The notes: generated from the letters alone by a model not told the origin. Counted from the first letter of the stretch, positions 8,881 to 17,076 are shown. The stretch: 64,000 bases of DNA from an uncultured Paracoccaceae bacterium (GCA_943787785.1 CALSNT010000003.1:248001-312000); one strand, 5' to 3'. Program-made: numbers and translations.

Positions 8881-9174
8881 ATGAAACGAATGTTACTCAC
8901 AGCCGCGCTCACACTGGGCGTTGCGACAGTCGCCTCAGCGCAGGTGGTAGATATTTTGAGTGGGGAAACCGTGATAGGACATGCCCAATCCCTAGGTGTC
9001 GATCTCGAAGGCTACTACACCTTTGAAGTGACAAACACGTCCAGCCAATCTTTAAACTCAAAAATCCCATGTCGATCACTCCATGTCTCCCCGACCAAAA
9101 CCGTCAGGGCAATGTGGTCACATGGGTCAATTCTCAGTGACAATTTATGGGGCTACCGGGTCAGTTCTCAGTGA
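8881..9174 (+). pseudogene. 5' part of a secreted protein gene, fused to IS-like sequence
   Basis: The first 60 or so codons look real. There is a clear signal peptide (MKRMLLTAALTLGVATVASAQ), then a short domain with VDILSGETVIGHAQSLGVD and YTFEVTNTSSQSLN. After about position 9075 the frame becomes basic and unlike protein, and it runs into the IS21-like end repeats at 9124-9178. I do not recognise the N-terminal domain. The likely history is a gene for a small periplasmic protein that lost its 3' end when the mobile element arrived. Confidence 0.5.
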
Positions 9175-9178
9175 CAAT
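9124..9178 (+). repeat. Two 21-bp direct repeats, probable IS21-type end
   Basis: GGGTCAATTCTCAGTGACAA (9124 onward) and GGGTCAGTTCTCAGTGACAA (9158 onward) are 21-bp copies differing at one base and spaced 34 bases. IS21-family ends carry several such repeats, and an outer CA terminus fits the end of the second copy. The nuclease remnant begins directly after it. No istA or istB gene is left, so only one end of the element survives. Confidence 0.55.
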
Positions 9179-9502
9179 CAACAGGCTTGGGCCTTCATTC
9201 GTTACAGCGAAGACTACATGGACATCGAAGCGAGTGCCCGGGAGGCAGGTCTTGGCATCTGGCAGGCGGAAGCAACCCCGCCTTGGGAGTACCGCGCAAA
9301 CCGATGGGAAAGGGCTGCTGCAGCTTCACCAAGGCCCGGTTGCCCCATCAAGGGCAATATCAGCAGTGAAGGGGAGCGCATCTATCACACGCCTTGGTCG
9401 CCGAATTACGGCCAAACCGTCATCAACGAGGAGAGCGGGGAGCGTTGGTTCTGTGACGAGGCAGAAGCGATAGCGGCTGGGTGGCGACCGCCGCGAGGAT
9501 AG
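9179..9502 (+). pseudogene. C-terminal remnant of a thermonuclease (SNase)-like protein
   Basis: From 9179 the frame gives QQAWAFIRYSEDYMDIEASA and REAGLGIWQAEATPPWEYRA, the end of the staphylococcal-nuclease-like fold. It then gives CPIKGNISSEGERIYHTPW, typical of the extra C-terminal segment of alphaproteobacterial thermonuclease homologs (often ending 'GERWFCDEAEAIAAGWR'). The N-terminal half with the first catalytic residues is missing. The open frame continues upstream through IS-like repeats, which are not part of the family. Intact relatives are secreted Ca-dependent nucleases. Confidence 0.7.
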
Positions 9503-9680
9503 ACCCCAGCAGAGCGAGTTTTGCAGATCAAGCGATCCATAGTGAAATCCTATCGAACACGAACCAGCCGTTATCTCGTGACCTGCTATCGTAGAACGAT
9601 CCAGAGTAACGCCGATCAAGCATCGTAGAAAAAATGGAAAACTCTTGAATTAACAGAAACTTAAGGTAGCATCCTACTGA

Positions 9681-11204
9681 ATGATCAAACTCGGTGGGGT
9701 TTCTATGGGTGTCTTAAGTTCATTGAAGTCACTACTAAACGACCAAGGATTCACGCCATCAGCTAGCACCTTCCCGGAGATAGACGCCGTCGGCATCAAT
9801 CGGGAATTGAGTCTACAAAAAATTGCACGGGAGCGTGGCAGTAAGAATCTCCCACCAAAGGACCAAAAGAATCCTGATAGCGTTGAGCTGGGAATATTGG
9901 CCCGAATGTCATTCTTAAGAAATCAGGGCCTTGAGTTTTATGAAAATATGCTTTCAGCTTATCAGGCGCGGATAAACCGCGCCGATAGTATAAGCCAAAC
10001 AATACGAGCCGCCGCATTGCAGGCGAGAGGAAATTTTAGGGCGTCCGCCACCAATAGCCGTGCGGAAATGGAATATTCATTAATGGGGGTGGTTGATGCT
10101 CTAGAATATCTGACCACTTTTCGGCGCGAGCATAAACTAAACCGGCCTTACTTGGAGGAGCGTAGAAAAAGCATCTACACCCTAATTATTGTAGTTATAG
10201 TAATGCTATTTGTTGAAGTTGTGATAAATGCCTTCTTCTTTGCCGAAACATCTCCGCAGGGAATCTTGGGGGGTGCTTTCTTTGCTCTTATTTTTGCTCT
10301 GGCGAACGTGACCGTAAGCGGGTTTGCGGGGTGGTTTATAAGATTTAAGAACCATCGAAATCTACTTCTAAAGACCTTCGGTGTTTTAATGATTTTCGCA
10401 TTTCTAGCGGTTGCGGTCACCTTAAATATCGGAATCGGATTGTATCGAGACGCATTAGAGGCGACAGGAGACGCGACTGCCGCCAGTGCTGTGTGGTTCC
10501 AAAATATACAGCAAGGTAATATTTTGCTCCAAAGCATTAAGTCCGTTATTCTTGCGCTCATGGGGTTAATGATCTCACTAATTACTGTGGTGAAGACTTA
10601 CGCATCATTTGACCCATACCCCGGCTACGACTCCGTAGCCAGAAGAGTGGAAAACGCCTTATCTGATTACGCTGCACACTTGTATGAGACTATCTCGGAA
10701 CTGGAGGAGCAAAGGGACGATTTCACTCAAGAGTTTGAAGCAAGTTCTAGAGCGGCTGATCTCTTTCTTTCTGAAGCCGCTGATGCGTTACATGGACAAG
10801 CAACATTAAGAAATAAGTTAATAGGATTCTTTGATGAGCTAACTGGCAAGACAAACTTACTAATCCAGCAATACAGAGATGCAAACATAGAAAGCCGAAC
10901 GGACAATCAAGTGCCGGATGCCTTCAAAGACCCCCCAAACTTGAAAACACCACTTCCGGAAAAACTGAAGACCGACAATCTCGAATCCAAGGCTGACGTT
11001 CAGCGGAGAGAAATTCGCAAAATTGCGAGTGAAACCATTGATGATATATCAAGGGTGTATGAGGCTTATGTAAGTTACTTTCCTTCGGTTGAGCAATTGA
11101 GGCAAGGGTGGCGGGCCGGTGACTTGCCAAGTTGGGAAAAGGTGGTTTCGAAATTTGAGACGGGCGATCCAACGGAGAACAAAATTGGCCCGAACGAGAA
11201 ATAG
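9681..11204 (+). CDS. Four-TM membrane protein of unknown family, first gene of stator-like operon
   Basis: The 507-residue protein is not one I recognise. A cytoplasmic-looking N-terminal part (1-160) is rich in helices. Four TM segments follow at about 165-188, 195-220, 230-255 and 281-306. The C-terminal half (about 325-480) is charged and helical with coiled-coil character. The layout, a TM core with a long soluble helical tail, resembles an ion-channel scaffold, but I see no MotA motif. An alternative start at 9705 has a better purine-rich site just upstream. The last 20 bases overlap the next gene, so the two are translationally linked. Codons such as ATA, TTA and AGA are more common than in the core genes, which points to acquired DNA. 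Confidence 0.75.
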   Translation: MIKLGGVSMGVLSSLKSLLNDQGFTPSASTFPEIDAVGINRELSLQKIARERGSKNLPPKDQKNPDSVELGILARMSFLRNQGLEFYENMLSAYQARINRADSISQTIRAAALQARGNFRASATNSRAEMEYSLMGVVDALEYLTTFRREHKLNRPYLEERRKSIYTLIIVVIVMLFVEVVINAFFFAETSPQGILGGAFFALIFALANVTVSGFAGWFIRFKNHRNLLLKTFGVLMIFAFLAVAVTLNIGIGLYRDALEATGDATAASAVWFQNIQQGNILLQSIKSVILALMGLMISLITVVKTYASFDPYPGYDSVARRVENALSDYAAHLYETISELEEQRDDFTQEFEASSRAADLFLSEAADALHGQATLRNKLIGFFDELTGKTNLLIQQYRDANIESRTDNQVPDAFKDPPNLKTPLPEKLKTDNLESKADVQRREIRKIASETIDDISRVYEAYVSYFPSVEQLRQGWRAGDLPSWEKVVSKFETGDPTENKIGPNEK

Positions 11205-12402
11205 GAAAAGAAGAAGGGGAAGAAGCAGTGGCGCAGGCTGGCTGTTGCCACTCGCAGCCACGTGTGTCGTACTGTTTGGTATGGCCGGCTTGGCCTATTT
11301 TATGTTTGTTTTGCAGCGAGGCCCCGATCATGATCTAGCAACCAACTGTCGTATTAACCAAGAATTGCGAACAACAGTAATCTTTCTTGACGATACTACT
11401 CCATTTTCACAAACCCAGTTCCTTCGGATAAAGAATATAATATCAGATTTGACCGATGTGGAGCCTTACGAACACCAAGTTCTTTTAACCAGCGTTCGGC
11501 AGGCGCTCCAAAACCAGATGGTCAACTTAGGCTGTTTGCCGATAAATCCAGACAGCGCAGACTTTGATGTAATGAGTCAGAACAGAACAATGATAGAGGA
11601 ACAAAGACGGCAATTCTTCGAAAATCGCGATACTTGGATTGAGACGACGATTTCCGTTGGTTCCTATGAAGAATACTTGAGGGGTTGGGCCTCACAGTTT
11701 CGCGCTTCAGGTGTTTCAGTGCGAACAACTGATACTGAGGTTGCGATAACGATCGAGAACTCGATATCATTTGACAGCGGTTCTGATATCCTTTCGCAGA
11801 ATGGAAGAGATATCATTTCGCGCATTGCGGGCGAGCTTTCCACTTCTGAGGACTTTTCTATTACTGTATTTGGTCATACAGATGGCGTTGGCGAAAGCGA
11901 TGCCAATTTGGATTTGTCCATACGTAGATCGCAAAGCGTAGTAAGCATTCTGGTTGAGAATGGGATACTGGGAGATGCGGTTCGGGCGGAAGGCCGTGGA
12001 GAATCAAGCCCAATTGCCACCAACGACACAGAGGCTGGTAGAGCCGCAAACAGGCGAGTCGAAGTAGTACTTACGCCCACGCGCCCCTTGTTGGAGGCTC
12101 TTGACCGAAGTTTTGTGCTCATGAGACGTGGCATTTCTTCCGATACGGACGTTCGATTTGTAATGTTTAGCGACATGGCTCAGGCAAGTCCAACCTACTC
12201 GGTTTATGCCGATACGCCTTGGGAGCAGTTTATTTCGTCTCGGCGAGGCGCGTCGGTGAGCCTAAGCAGCGAGAATATATCGATGCGTCTCTATCGAATT
12301 CTTCGCGCAGAATCTATTTCGTCTCGCCGGGCGGCATTAATCTTTTGGCGTCGGTATCTAAGTGAACGAAACATTCGTGTCACAAGTGATCAAGAAATAT
12401 GA
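11185..12402 (+). CDS. Membrane protein with OmpA domain nested in a split VWA-like domain
   Basis: The frame is open from a GTG at 11119, but the TTG at 11185 has GGAG seven bases upstream and puts a basic tip before the single TM (about residues 18-44), so I use it (405 residues). After the TM, residues 62-150 carry LRTTVIFLDDTTPFS, as in the first strand of VWA-like proteins. Residues about 185-300 are an OmpA-type peptidoglycan-binding domain (FDSGSDIL, HTDGVGESDANLDLSIRRSQ, AANRRVEV). Residues 301-405 carry RPLLEALDRSF, VRFVMFSDMAQAS and FWRRYLSERNI, which look like the second half of the same VWA-like fold. The protein probably sits in the inner membrane and grips the cell wall. It overlaps genes on both sides. 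Confidence 0.75.
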   Translation: MARTRNRKRRRGRSSGAGWLLPLAATCVVLFGMAGLAYFMFVLQRGPDHDLATNCRINQELRTTVIFLDDTTPFSQTQFLRIKNIISDLTDVEPYEHQVLLTSVRQALQNQMVNLGCLPINPDSADFDVMSQNRTMIEEQRRQFFENRDTWIETTISVGSYEEYLRGWASQFRASGVSVRTTDTEVAITIENSISFDSGSDILSQNGRDIISRIAGELSTSEDFSITVFGHTDGVGESDANLDLSIRRSQSVVSILVENGILGDAVRAEGRGESSPIATNDTEAGRAANRRVEVVLTPTRPLLEALDRSFVLMRRGISSDTDVRFVMFSDMAQASPTYSVYADTPWEQFISSRRGASVSLSSENISMRLYRILRAESISSRRAALIFWRRYLSERNIRVTSDQEI

Positions 12403-13505
12403 GGGACTCTGGTATGGGAAAGCAATCAAATTTAGCACGTAGCAGAAGTGGTGCCAATCTGCATGATGTTGCTGTTTTGGCGGCCTTTTTCTCGCTAGGC
12501 GTGGCCTCCTTAACCTTTATCAAAATATCACTCGGCTCGAACCTTTTAGGGAACTTGCTTGCAATTCTGGCGACCGGATCATCTATCGTTGCGTATGCTA
12601 TTGCGGCATATTTAAGCAACAGAACAAAAATTGAACCCGAAACTATTGGCGACAATTGCTACTATTTGGGTTTTCTCTTTACACTTAGCAGTTTAAGTAT
12701 CGCTCTCTTTCAAATCAGTGGCCTTGATGGTGAGGTGGAATCCTACAGACAGCTTATTTCAGGATTTGGAATTGCTTTGTCGTCCACAATTATCGGCGTC
12801 TTGCTCCGAGTCATTTTTCTGCAGGGTCGACACGATTTGGTTGCACGAGAACGTGAATCAAGACTGGCATTGAATGAAGCAACCTCACAATTCAGAGGCG
12901 TCCTGTCACAATCTATTGCCGAGTTAAAACAGTTCTCAATCGAGACTGCACAAGTCTCCAAGGAAACTCTAGACGCAGTTACCGAGGTTGCTAAGGAGGC
13001 CCGCAATGAGCATCGCAAGTCAATAGAAGAGGAAACGAAGAAGTCTTTGGATACTATTGGTACCAAGCTAACAGCGACAAATGAAATCATTTCTTCGCGT
13101 GTTGAAAGCTCGCTTGATGGTTTGATCTCGACAGTTGCCGCAGACATGAAGCGTGTAACTGAAGAGGTTATTGCGACTCATAGAGAAATTTACTCAAAAA
13201 TTGGTTCGGACATGGCAGCGGGGAGTCAAGAAACCGAAAAGGCGTTACAGGGTCTCTCAAAGCAGTTGAAAGAATTGGTAGAGTCATTTTCGACGTCTGT
13301 TCGTTCAATTGAACAACTTGACGCTAGTGCAAGGAATGCGGCGAATACAGTTGGAACCGATTTGTCAGAAGTATTGCGAAAGACCGCAGAACAAGCCGCA
13401 GAAGTTCAATCCTCCTTGGATCAGATTCATCGCTTGGCCATCAAAGAGGCGAAAGAACGAGGTGGAGTTTTTTCGAGACTTTTTTCACGTCGTTCTCGAA
13501 CGTGA
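12399..13505 (+). CDS. MotA/TolQ/ExbB (ZorA)-like membrane protein with coiled-coil tail
   Basis: The 368-residue protein has four TM segments at about 22-42, 50-72, 87-106 and 118-141. The last, GFGIALSSTIIGVLLRVIF, has the small-residue, Thr/Ser-containing pattern of the pore helix in MotA, TolQ, ExbB and ZorA. A cytoplasmic tail of about 200 residues (150-350) is continuous helix and likely coiled coil, as in ZorA. The TM3 block DNCYYLGFLFTLSSLS recurs in my memory among uncharacterised envelope proteins. The start is either the ATG at 12399, overlapping the previous stop as ATGA, or the ATG at 12414 with GAGGG upstream. By analogy it forms the pentameric ion channel that pairs with the MotB-like product of the next gene. 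Similarity is by topology and motif only. Confidence 0.65.
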   Translation: MRDSGMGKQSNLARSRSGANLHDVAVLAAFFSLGVASLTFIKISLGSNLLGNLLAILATGSSIVAYAIAAYLSNRTKIEPETIGDNCYYLGFLFTLSSLSIALFQISGLDGEVESYRQLISGFGIALSSTIIGVLLRVIFLQGRHDLVARERESRLALNEATSQFRGVLSQSIAELKQFSIETAQVSKETLDAVTEVAKEARNEHRKSIEEETKKSLDTIGTKLTATNEIISSRVESSLDGLISTVAADMKRVTEEVIATHREIYSKIGSDMAAGSQETEKALQGLSKQLKELVESFSTSVRSIEQLDASARNAANTVGTDLSEVLRKTAEQAAEVQSSLDQIHRLAIKEAKERGGVFSRLFSRRSRT

Positions 13506-13515
13506 GGGTTTCTGA

Positions 13516-14829
13516 ATGGCGGAATTGAAAGAGAATTCGGCGTCGGCATATCGCCGCGGCTCTGTTCTTGGATTTACAATAGGCGAGATTTTCTTGCTGT
13601 TATCATTTATTCTTTTGCTTCTTTTCCTTCTGAGGCAAGCGGAGTTTTTCGAGTCGGAGCAAGAGGTTGAGGACTTGGGGCGGCAATTAGATATTGTAAC
13701 AGCCCAATATAGTAGTTTTCAACAGTCTGTTGAAGTTTGGACGGAGCTTGACGAAACCCAGCAGCAGGCCGTCGCGCAATTGGCTTCTTCGGATGCTTTC
13801 CAAGTAGCGGTGGATTTGGCTGAAAGCGAGGTCGCAGCGGATGAAGTCGCTGTGCTTCTGAACCTTGCGGGCCGGCGAGGCATGAGGAGCCTTGTTACAG
13901 CCCTTGATGATGTCGATGATGAAATTGTTCAAAGACTGGCTGATGTACTTCGCATTGCAGAATCTCCGTCCGACCTTGCTTCCAGCTTTGGGAATGCCGG
14001 GGGCGTTGACCCGTTCCTACTGACTAGGGGAGTTACCATCGCGCGCAGCATGCAGAACGTTGATCCTCGTGTAGCAGAGGAATTCGACGGTATTTCGGGT
14101 GAGGGGCAGGTTTTAGCGTTTGAAGCTGGTGTTTCCATTGGTAACTCTTTGTCGATTGAGGACTGGAGGAGTCTCGAAGCCATTATGCAAAGATTTGGTT
14201 GGTCGATTGAATCGCTGTCGGCGGCGATTGAGGATTACGACGGATCGGGTGTTGCAACGGATATTGCTGGTGTGCTCCAGCAAATAGGACAGCGAGATAT
14301 GGCTCTGGGTAATGCGCTTGAGGCAGCTTTGGGCGACGTGCTCATTGGTCGGGGAGGTGATTTTATTGATGCCAGTGGAACGATTGCCTTATCAGATGCG
14401 ACGCTGTTTGAACGTGGGCGTTCTGACCTTACATTGGAAATGCGTAGTTTTCTTGATGAAATTTGCGAACCTTGGCTCAATACTCTGCGTAGCTTAGATT
14501 TTGAAATAAGGGAAATTCGAGTTGAGGGTCATGCGTCTCCGGGTTGGTTCGGTGCCGTTGACGAAGAAGATGCCTATCTCCGAAATCTTTCGCTATCGCA
14601 AGATCGCGCTCGTGTGGTGTTAGAGTACTGTCTTGAAATTACATGGGGAGATGATATTGGTGATTGGGCGATAGACAGATCAGTTGCTATTGGTTTCTCT
14701 TCGTCAAAGCCTATTCTTTTTGAAAATGGCGATGTTGATCCGGACGCCTCGCAAAGGGTTTTGCTTTCTGCCTCCCCGGATGTGAGTGATTTGATGGAGC
14801 AGATTGAAGAGAGAGTATCGGAAAGGTAG
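13516..14829 (+). CDS. MotB/ZorB-like protein with C-terminal OmpA-like domain
   Basis: The 437-residue protein has one TM near the N-terminus (about 18-39, LGFTIGEIFLLLSFILLLLF). It carries a lone acidic residue, E24, where MotB and ZorB have their ion-binding acid. A short coiled coil follows (about 44-80), then a helical middle region of unknown fold (85-285). The C-terminal region (about 287-425) is OmpA/MotB-like: GTIALSDATLFERGRSDLT, then IREIRVEGHASPGW and YLRNLSLSQDRARVVLEYCL. That is the usual order for a peptidoglycan-binding domain, with an insertion near GWFGAVDEED. It begins 10 bases after the channel gene. The predicted role is the wall-anchored half of a stator. Confidence 0.7.
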   Translation: MAELKENSASAYRRGSVLGFTIGEIFLLLSFILLLLFLLRQAEFFESEQEVEDLGRQLDIVTAQYSSFQQSVEVWTELDETQQQAVAQLASSDAFQVAVDLAESEVAADEVAVLLNLAGRRGMRSLVTALDDVDDEIVQRLADVLRIAESPSDLASSFGNAGGVDPFLLTRGVTIARSMQNVDPRVAEEFDGISGEGQVLAFEAGVSIGNSLSIEDWRSLEAIMQRFGWSIESLSAAIEDYDGSGVATDIAGVLQQIGQRDMALGNALEAALGDVLIGRGGDFIDASGTIALSDATLFERGRSDLTLEMRSFLDEICEPWLNTLRSLDFEIREIRVEGHASPGWFGAVDEEDAYLRNLSLSQDRARVVLEYCLEITWGDDIGDWAIDRSVAIGFSSSKPILFENGDVDPDASQRVLLSASPDVSDLMEQIEERVSER

Positions 14830-14940
14830 AGGTCTAGGGGGTGGAGGCCGTGTGTGTGAATACTGGCTCTGACAACATCTTGAGCAATTCAGAGAATTGT
14901 CTAAATTGATTGTTAAACGGTCTATGTAAGAAGATTCGAC

Positions 14941-15162
14941 ATGGCTACAAAGTCTTACTTCGCCAATAGCGTTCCAGAGTTCGTATCGTGTTCAACTGAC
15001 GACATCGTTGGTCGGTTGGCGACGCAAGTTGGAATTCAATTTGATGGCAATCAGAAGCAGCAGATAACCGCGTGGCGCGCCCAAATCGACTTGCTTAAAA
15101 GCGGATATTTCACGCGCTTCAGCCAAGGCTTCGTTAGCGTTATCATCGTCATAGGGGTTTAG
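14941..15162 (+). pseudogene. Truncated N-terminus of a DUF2075-like helicase/nuclease gene
   Basis: The first 54 codons give KSYFANSVPEFVSCSTDDIV and QQITAWRAQIDLLKSG. This follows the N-terminal pattern of DUF2075-type DNA/RNA helicase proteins as I remember it: 'YY..S...FL....I.G.L', then 'Q..AW..QI.ILK'. Those proteins are usually over 600 residues with a nuclease-like N-terminus and a P-loop helicase core. After about 15100 the sequence is instead the antisense of the minus-strand gene described next, so everything downstream has been lost. It lies 110 bases after the stator-like operon on the same strand and may once have been its effector. Confidence 0.45.
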
Positions 15163-15333
15163 GACTTTTTCATGAGAGCCGAATAGCCTATTTACTAGTT
15201 TTGTTAGCCCTTCTTCGCCAAGTAACTTGTTCAGCTGCCTGTTCTGCACATTCTTTCCGCGCCTTAGTCGCTCCAAAGCCGTCACTAGTCTTGCTTTTGC
15301 AACTGTCTTCGCCACGTCGCTAAAGTTTACCAA
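14992..15333 (-). pseudogene. Minus-strand gene truncated at its 3' end by the same junction
   Basis: A TTG start at 15333 overlaps the end of the DUF805 gene (TTGGTAA), giving MVNFSDVAKTVAKARLVTAL and later NPYDDDNANEALAEAREISA. This stretch reads like a real, charged helical protein. From about 15100 downward it is the antisense of the helicase-like N-terminus, so the native 3' end is missing. I do not recognise the family. The joined reading frame is probably an accident of recombination. Confidence 0.4.
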
Positions 15334-15710
15334 CTTTGCAATGGGTCACTGCCATACCTGTTGTCGCCCTCAGTGCCTGGCACAGCGCAAAGCACAAGAA
15401 GAAAGGCTAGAGAGAATGCGCCAGAGTATGGGGGCGGCAACAAGGCTATAGCTATCCACAACAAAGCTAGCCAGCCTGTCACTCCAAAATCCCGTAGTCT
15501 TTGTGCAGTAAGAAAATACTGTGTAAGAAGGAACGGAATGTAGAATAGAAAATATATTATTTGCCCAGCACGCACCCGCACTTCAAAAAATATCAACACC
15601 CCTATCACACATGCCATAATGATAAAAAGCATCAAGTTGGCAAGCATGAAGCTTTTTCGATTTCGCCTTATGCTTAGCGAAAACCAAAATTCGGTCGCAG
15701 GCAAAGACAT
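15327..15710 (-). CDS. DUF805-family small membrane protein
   Basis: The 127-residue protein has four hydrophobic segments and the DUF805 hallmarks: an R-x-R-R-x-S/F beginning, a central QRLRDFGVTGW (family RRLHDxGxSGW) and a C-terminal PGTEGDNRYGSDP (family PGTxGxNxYGxDP). Function is unknown; members occur scattered through mobile and core DNA. Its start is 8 bases before the stop of the 88-residue gene upstream, so the two look like one transcript. It is AT-rich compared with core genes. Confidence 0.8.
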   Translation of the reverse strand: MSLPATEFWFSLSIRRNRKSFMLANLMLFIIMACVIGVLIFFEVRVRAGQIIYFLFYIPFLLTQYFLTAQRLRDFGVTGWLALLWIAIALLPPPYSGAFSLAFLLVLCAVPGTEGDNRYGSDPLQSW

Positions 15711-15718
15711 GTTAAACG

Positions 15719-15985
15719 CTAACTACGGTCGAAGATTGCGAACAAAATAAACACTGGAACAAACCAGAAAAAAAGCAAACCAGCTTGTATCCAACTCCAA
15801 TCCCAAACGTTCACCGCACCATAAACACCTAATCCTGCGCCAAGCAACGGAATATACGTTGTAAAAGCAGCTATCAAAAAACCAAAAAAACCATCAATTC
15901 CAGTCGCGTAGTCCAAGCCATCCATAATGGCAAATAGTTGCACAAGCCCAATTACAAAATACGCAATATATAAAAAAACCTGCAT
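15719..15985 (-). CDS. Hypothetical small membrane protein
   Basis: The ATG at 15985 has GAGGAAGT upstream, which decides the start although the frame is open to 16102. The 88-residue product is almost entirely hydrophobic, with three TM segments (about 3-20, 30-52 and 62-84) and few charged residues. Such layouts are common in phage-, plasmid- and DUF805-linked proteins, but I do not recognise this one. It precedes the DUF805 gene by 8 bases. Confidence 0.6.
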   Translation of the reverse strand: MQVFLYIAYFVIGLVQLFAIMDGLDYATGIDGFFGFLIAAFTTYIPLLGAGLGVYGAVNVWDWSWIQAGLLFFWFVPVFILFAIFDRS

Positions 15986-16267
15986 GCCTTTACTTCCTCT
16001 AATATTGCGCACAGCGCCCTGCACAGCGCCCCTCGCCATTATGCTCCCGACATTCCCCATGTGACCTGCCGTTGGACTGCATGCTGGCCTGATCTCGCTC
16101 ACGGATCAAGGGTTTTGTAGCTGTTGGAAGGTTCCTCTGCGCTGTGACCGTCCAAAGCTGGCGCATCGCGCCTTGAGGGTGGGGCATTGGCGTCTGATTG
16201 TGCCGTTCTTCAGCGCGGGGGACAGACCTGCCGAGCCGCTTTCGTTCTGTTTGGGTCGGGATCGCGG

Positions 16268-16672
16268 TCACGCGCATGACGGTGGCGCTCGCAGTCGGCG
16301 GATGGCAGCAAGGATGGCGCGCACCATCGGGCCTGTGACGGCCACCTCGGCGAGTTGGAAGGTGATGGCGCGGGCGTGGCGCACGACGCGGGCGCCGATC
16401 TTGATCAGCTTCAGCTGCAGGCTGGTCAACGACCAGTCCGCCATGGCCTCGGGCAACTCAATGCAGCGTAAGAAGGTCGCCAGATTGTAGGCCAGTGCGT
16501 GCAGTTGCAGGCGGACCTCGTTGTCGCGGAACTTCTTGCATGACAGCCGTGTCCAGCGGAAGGCGTATTTTCCCTCCTTGATGTGCTGTTCGGCGGTGCC
16601 GCGTCGATTGTAGAAGCGGGTGACCTCGTCCGGCTCCATTGGCAGGTTGGTGACGATGAAGCCCACGCAGGG
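16268..16672 (-). pseudogene. IS1380-family transposase, C-terminal fragment
   Basis: From 16672 downward the frame gives CVGFIVTNLPMEPDEVTRFY, NRRGTAEQHIKEGKYAFRW and LQLHALAYNLATFLRCIELP. This is the C-terminal third of IS1380-type DDE transposases, ending RRLRAPPSCA, a usual terminus. The catalytic domain upstream is absent: the frame above 16672 is unrelated. No inverted repeats were identified. It marks the debris zone between the island genes and the terminase remnant. Confidence 0.85.
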
Positions 16673-16818
16673 GAGCCGAGGACCTCTACAAGAGGCATCG
16701 GCAACATCGGGCGACGGGTGGAATTTATCAACTTCATGAACAAGTTTTAGCCAAAGACACCAGCAGGTTGAACGTGACCGTCCGGCCAACCCGCCCTATC
16801 GCGATCAACCGATCCCAG

Positions 16819-16911
16819 TTACACTGCCTGAGTAGCGTAACGCCACGGTAGTAGCTCGTCGATCCTGTTGATCTTGTGGTCGGCGATTTGAATGCCGTGG
16901 CAGGCATCAGC
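16819..16911 (-). pseudogene. IS66-family transposase, extreme C-terminus
   Basis: The last 30 codons of a minus-strand frame read DACHGIQIADHKINRIDELL and PWRYA, followed by a stop. The '..IADH...RIDELLPW' ending is the standard tail of IS66-family TnpC. Nothing upstream of it belongs to the family. It is too short to be functional. Confidence 0.6.
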
Positions 16912-17076
16912 ACCATCCAGCTCCCCGGACACCCTGAACGGCGCGGTGGCCGGCCTACAATCCCGCTCGCCTGCAGATAGGTGGATTTGCCTCACCACTG
17001 CTCGAAGGCCGACATGTCGCGAGAGGTTTAGCACCTCAAAACTGTGATTGAAGTCGGTTCCGCTGGTCTGCTAGGC

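Noticed and set aside
9681-14829. Type VI secretion or Tol-Pal interpretation of the OmpA/MotA-like operon
   Set aside because: No TssJ/K/M, TolA/TolB or Pal-like lipoprotein is encoded; the MotA-like plus MotB-like pair with a coiled-coil tail fits the ZorA/ZorB layout better.
9681-14829. Flagellar stator genes
   Set aside because: No flagellar gene is in the window, the MotB-like protein has a large extra middle domain, and two additional membrane proteins are interleaved.
16268-16789. Intact IS1380 element
   Set aside because: Only the C-terminal third of the transposase remains and no inverted repeats were found.
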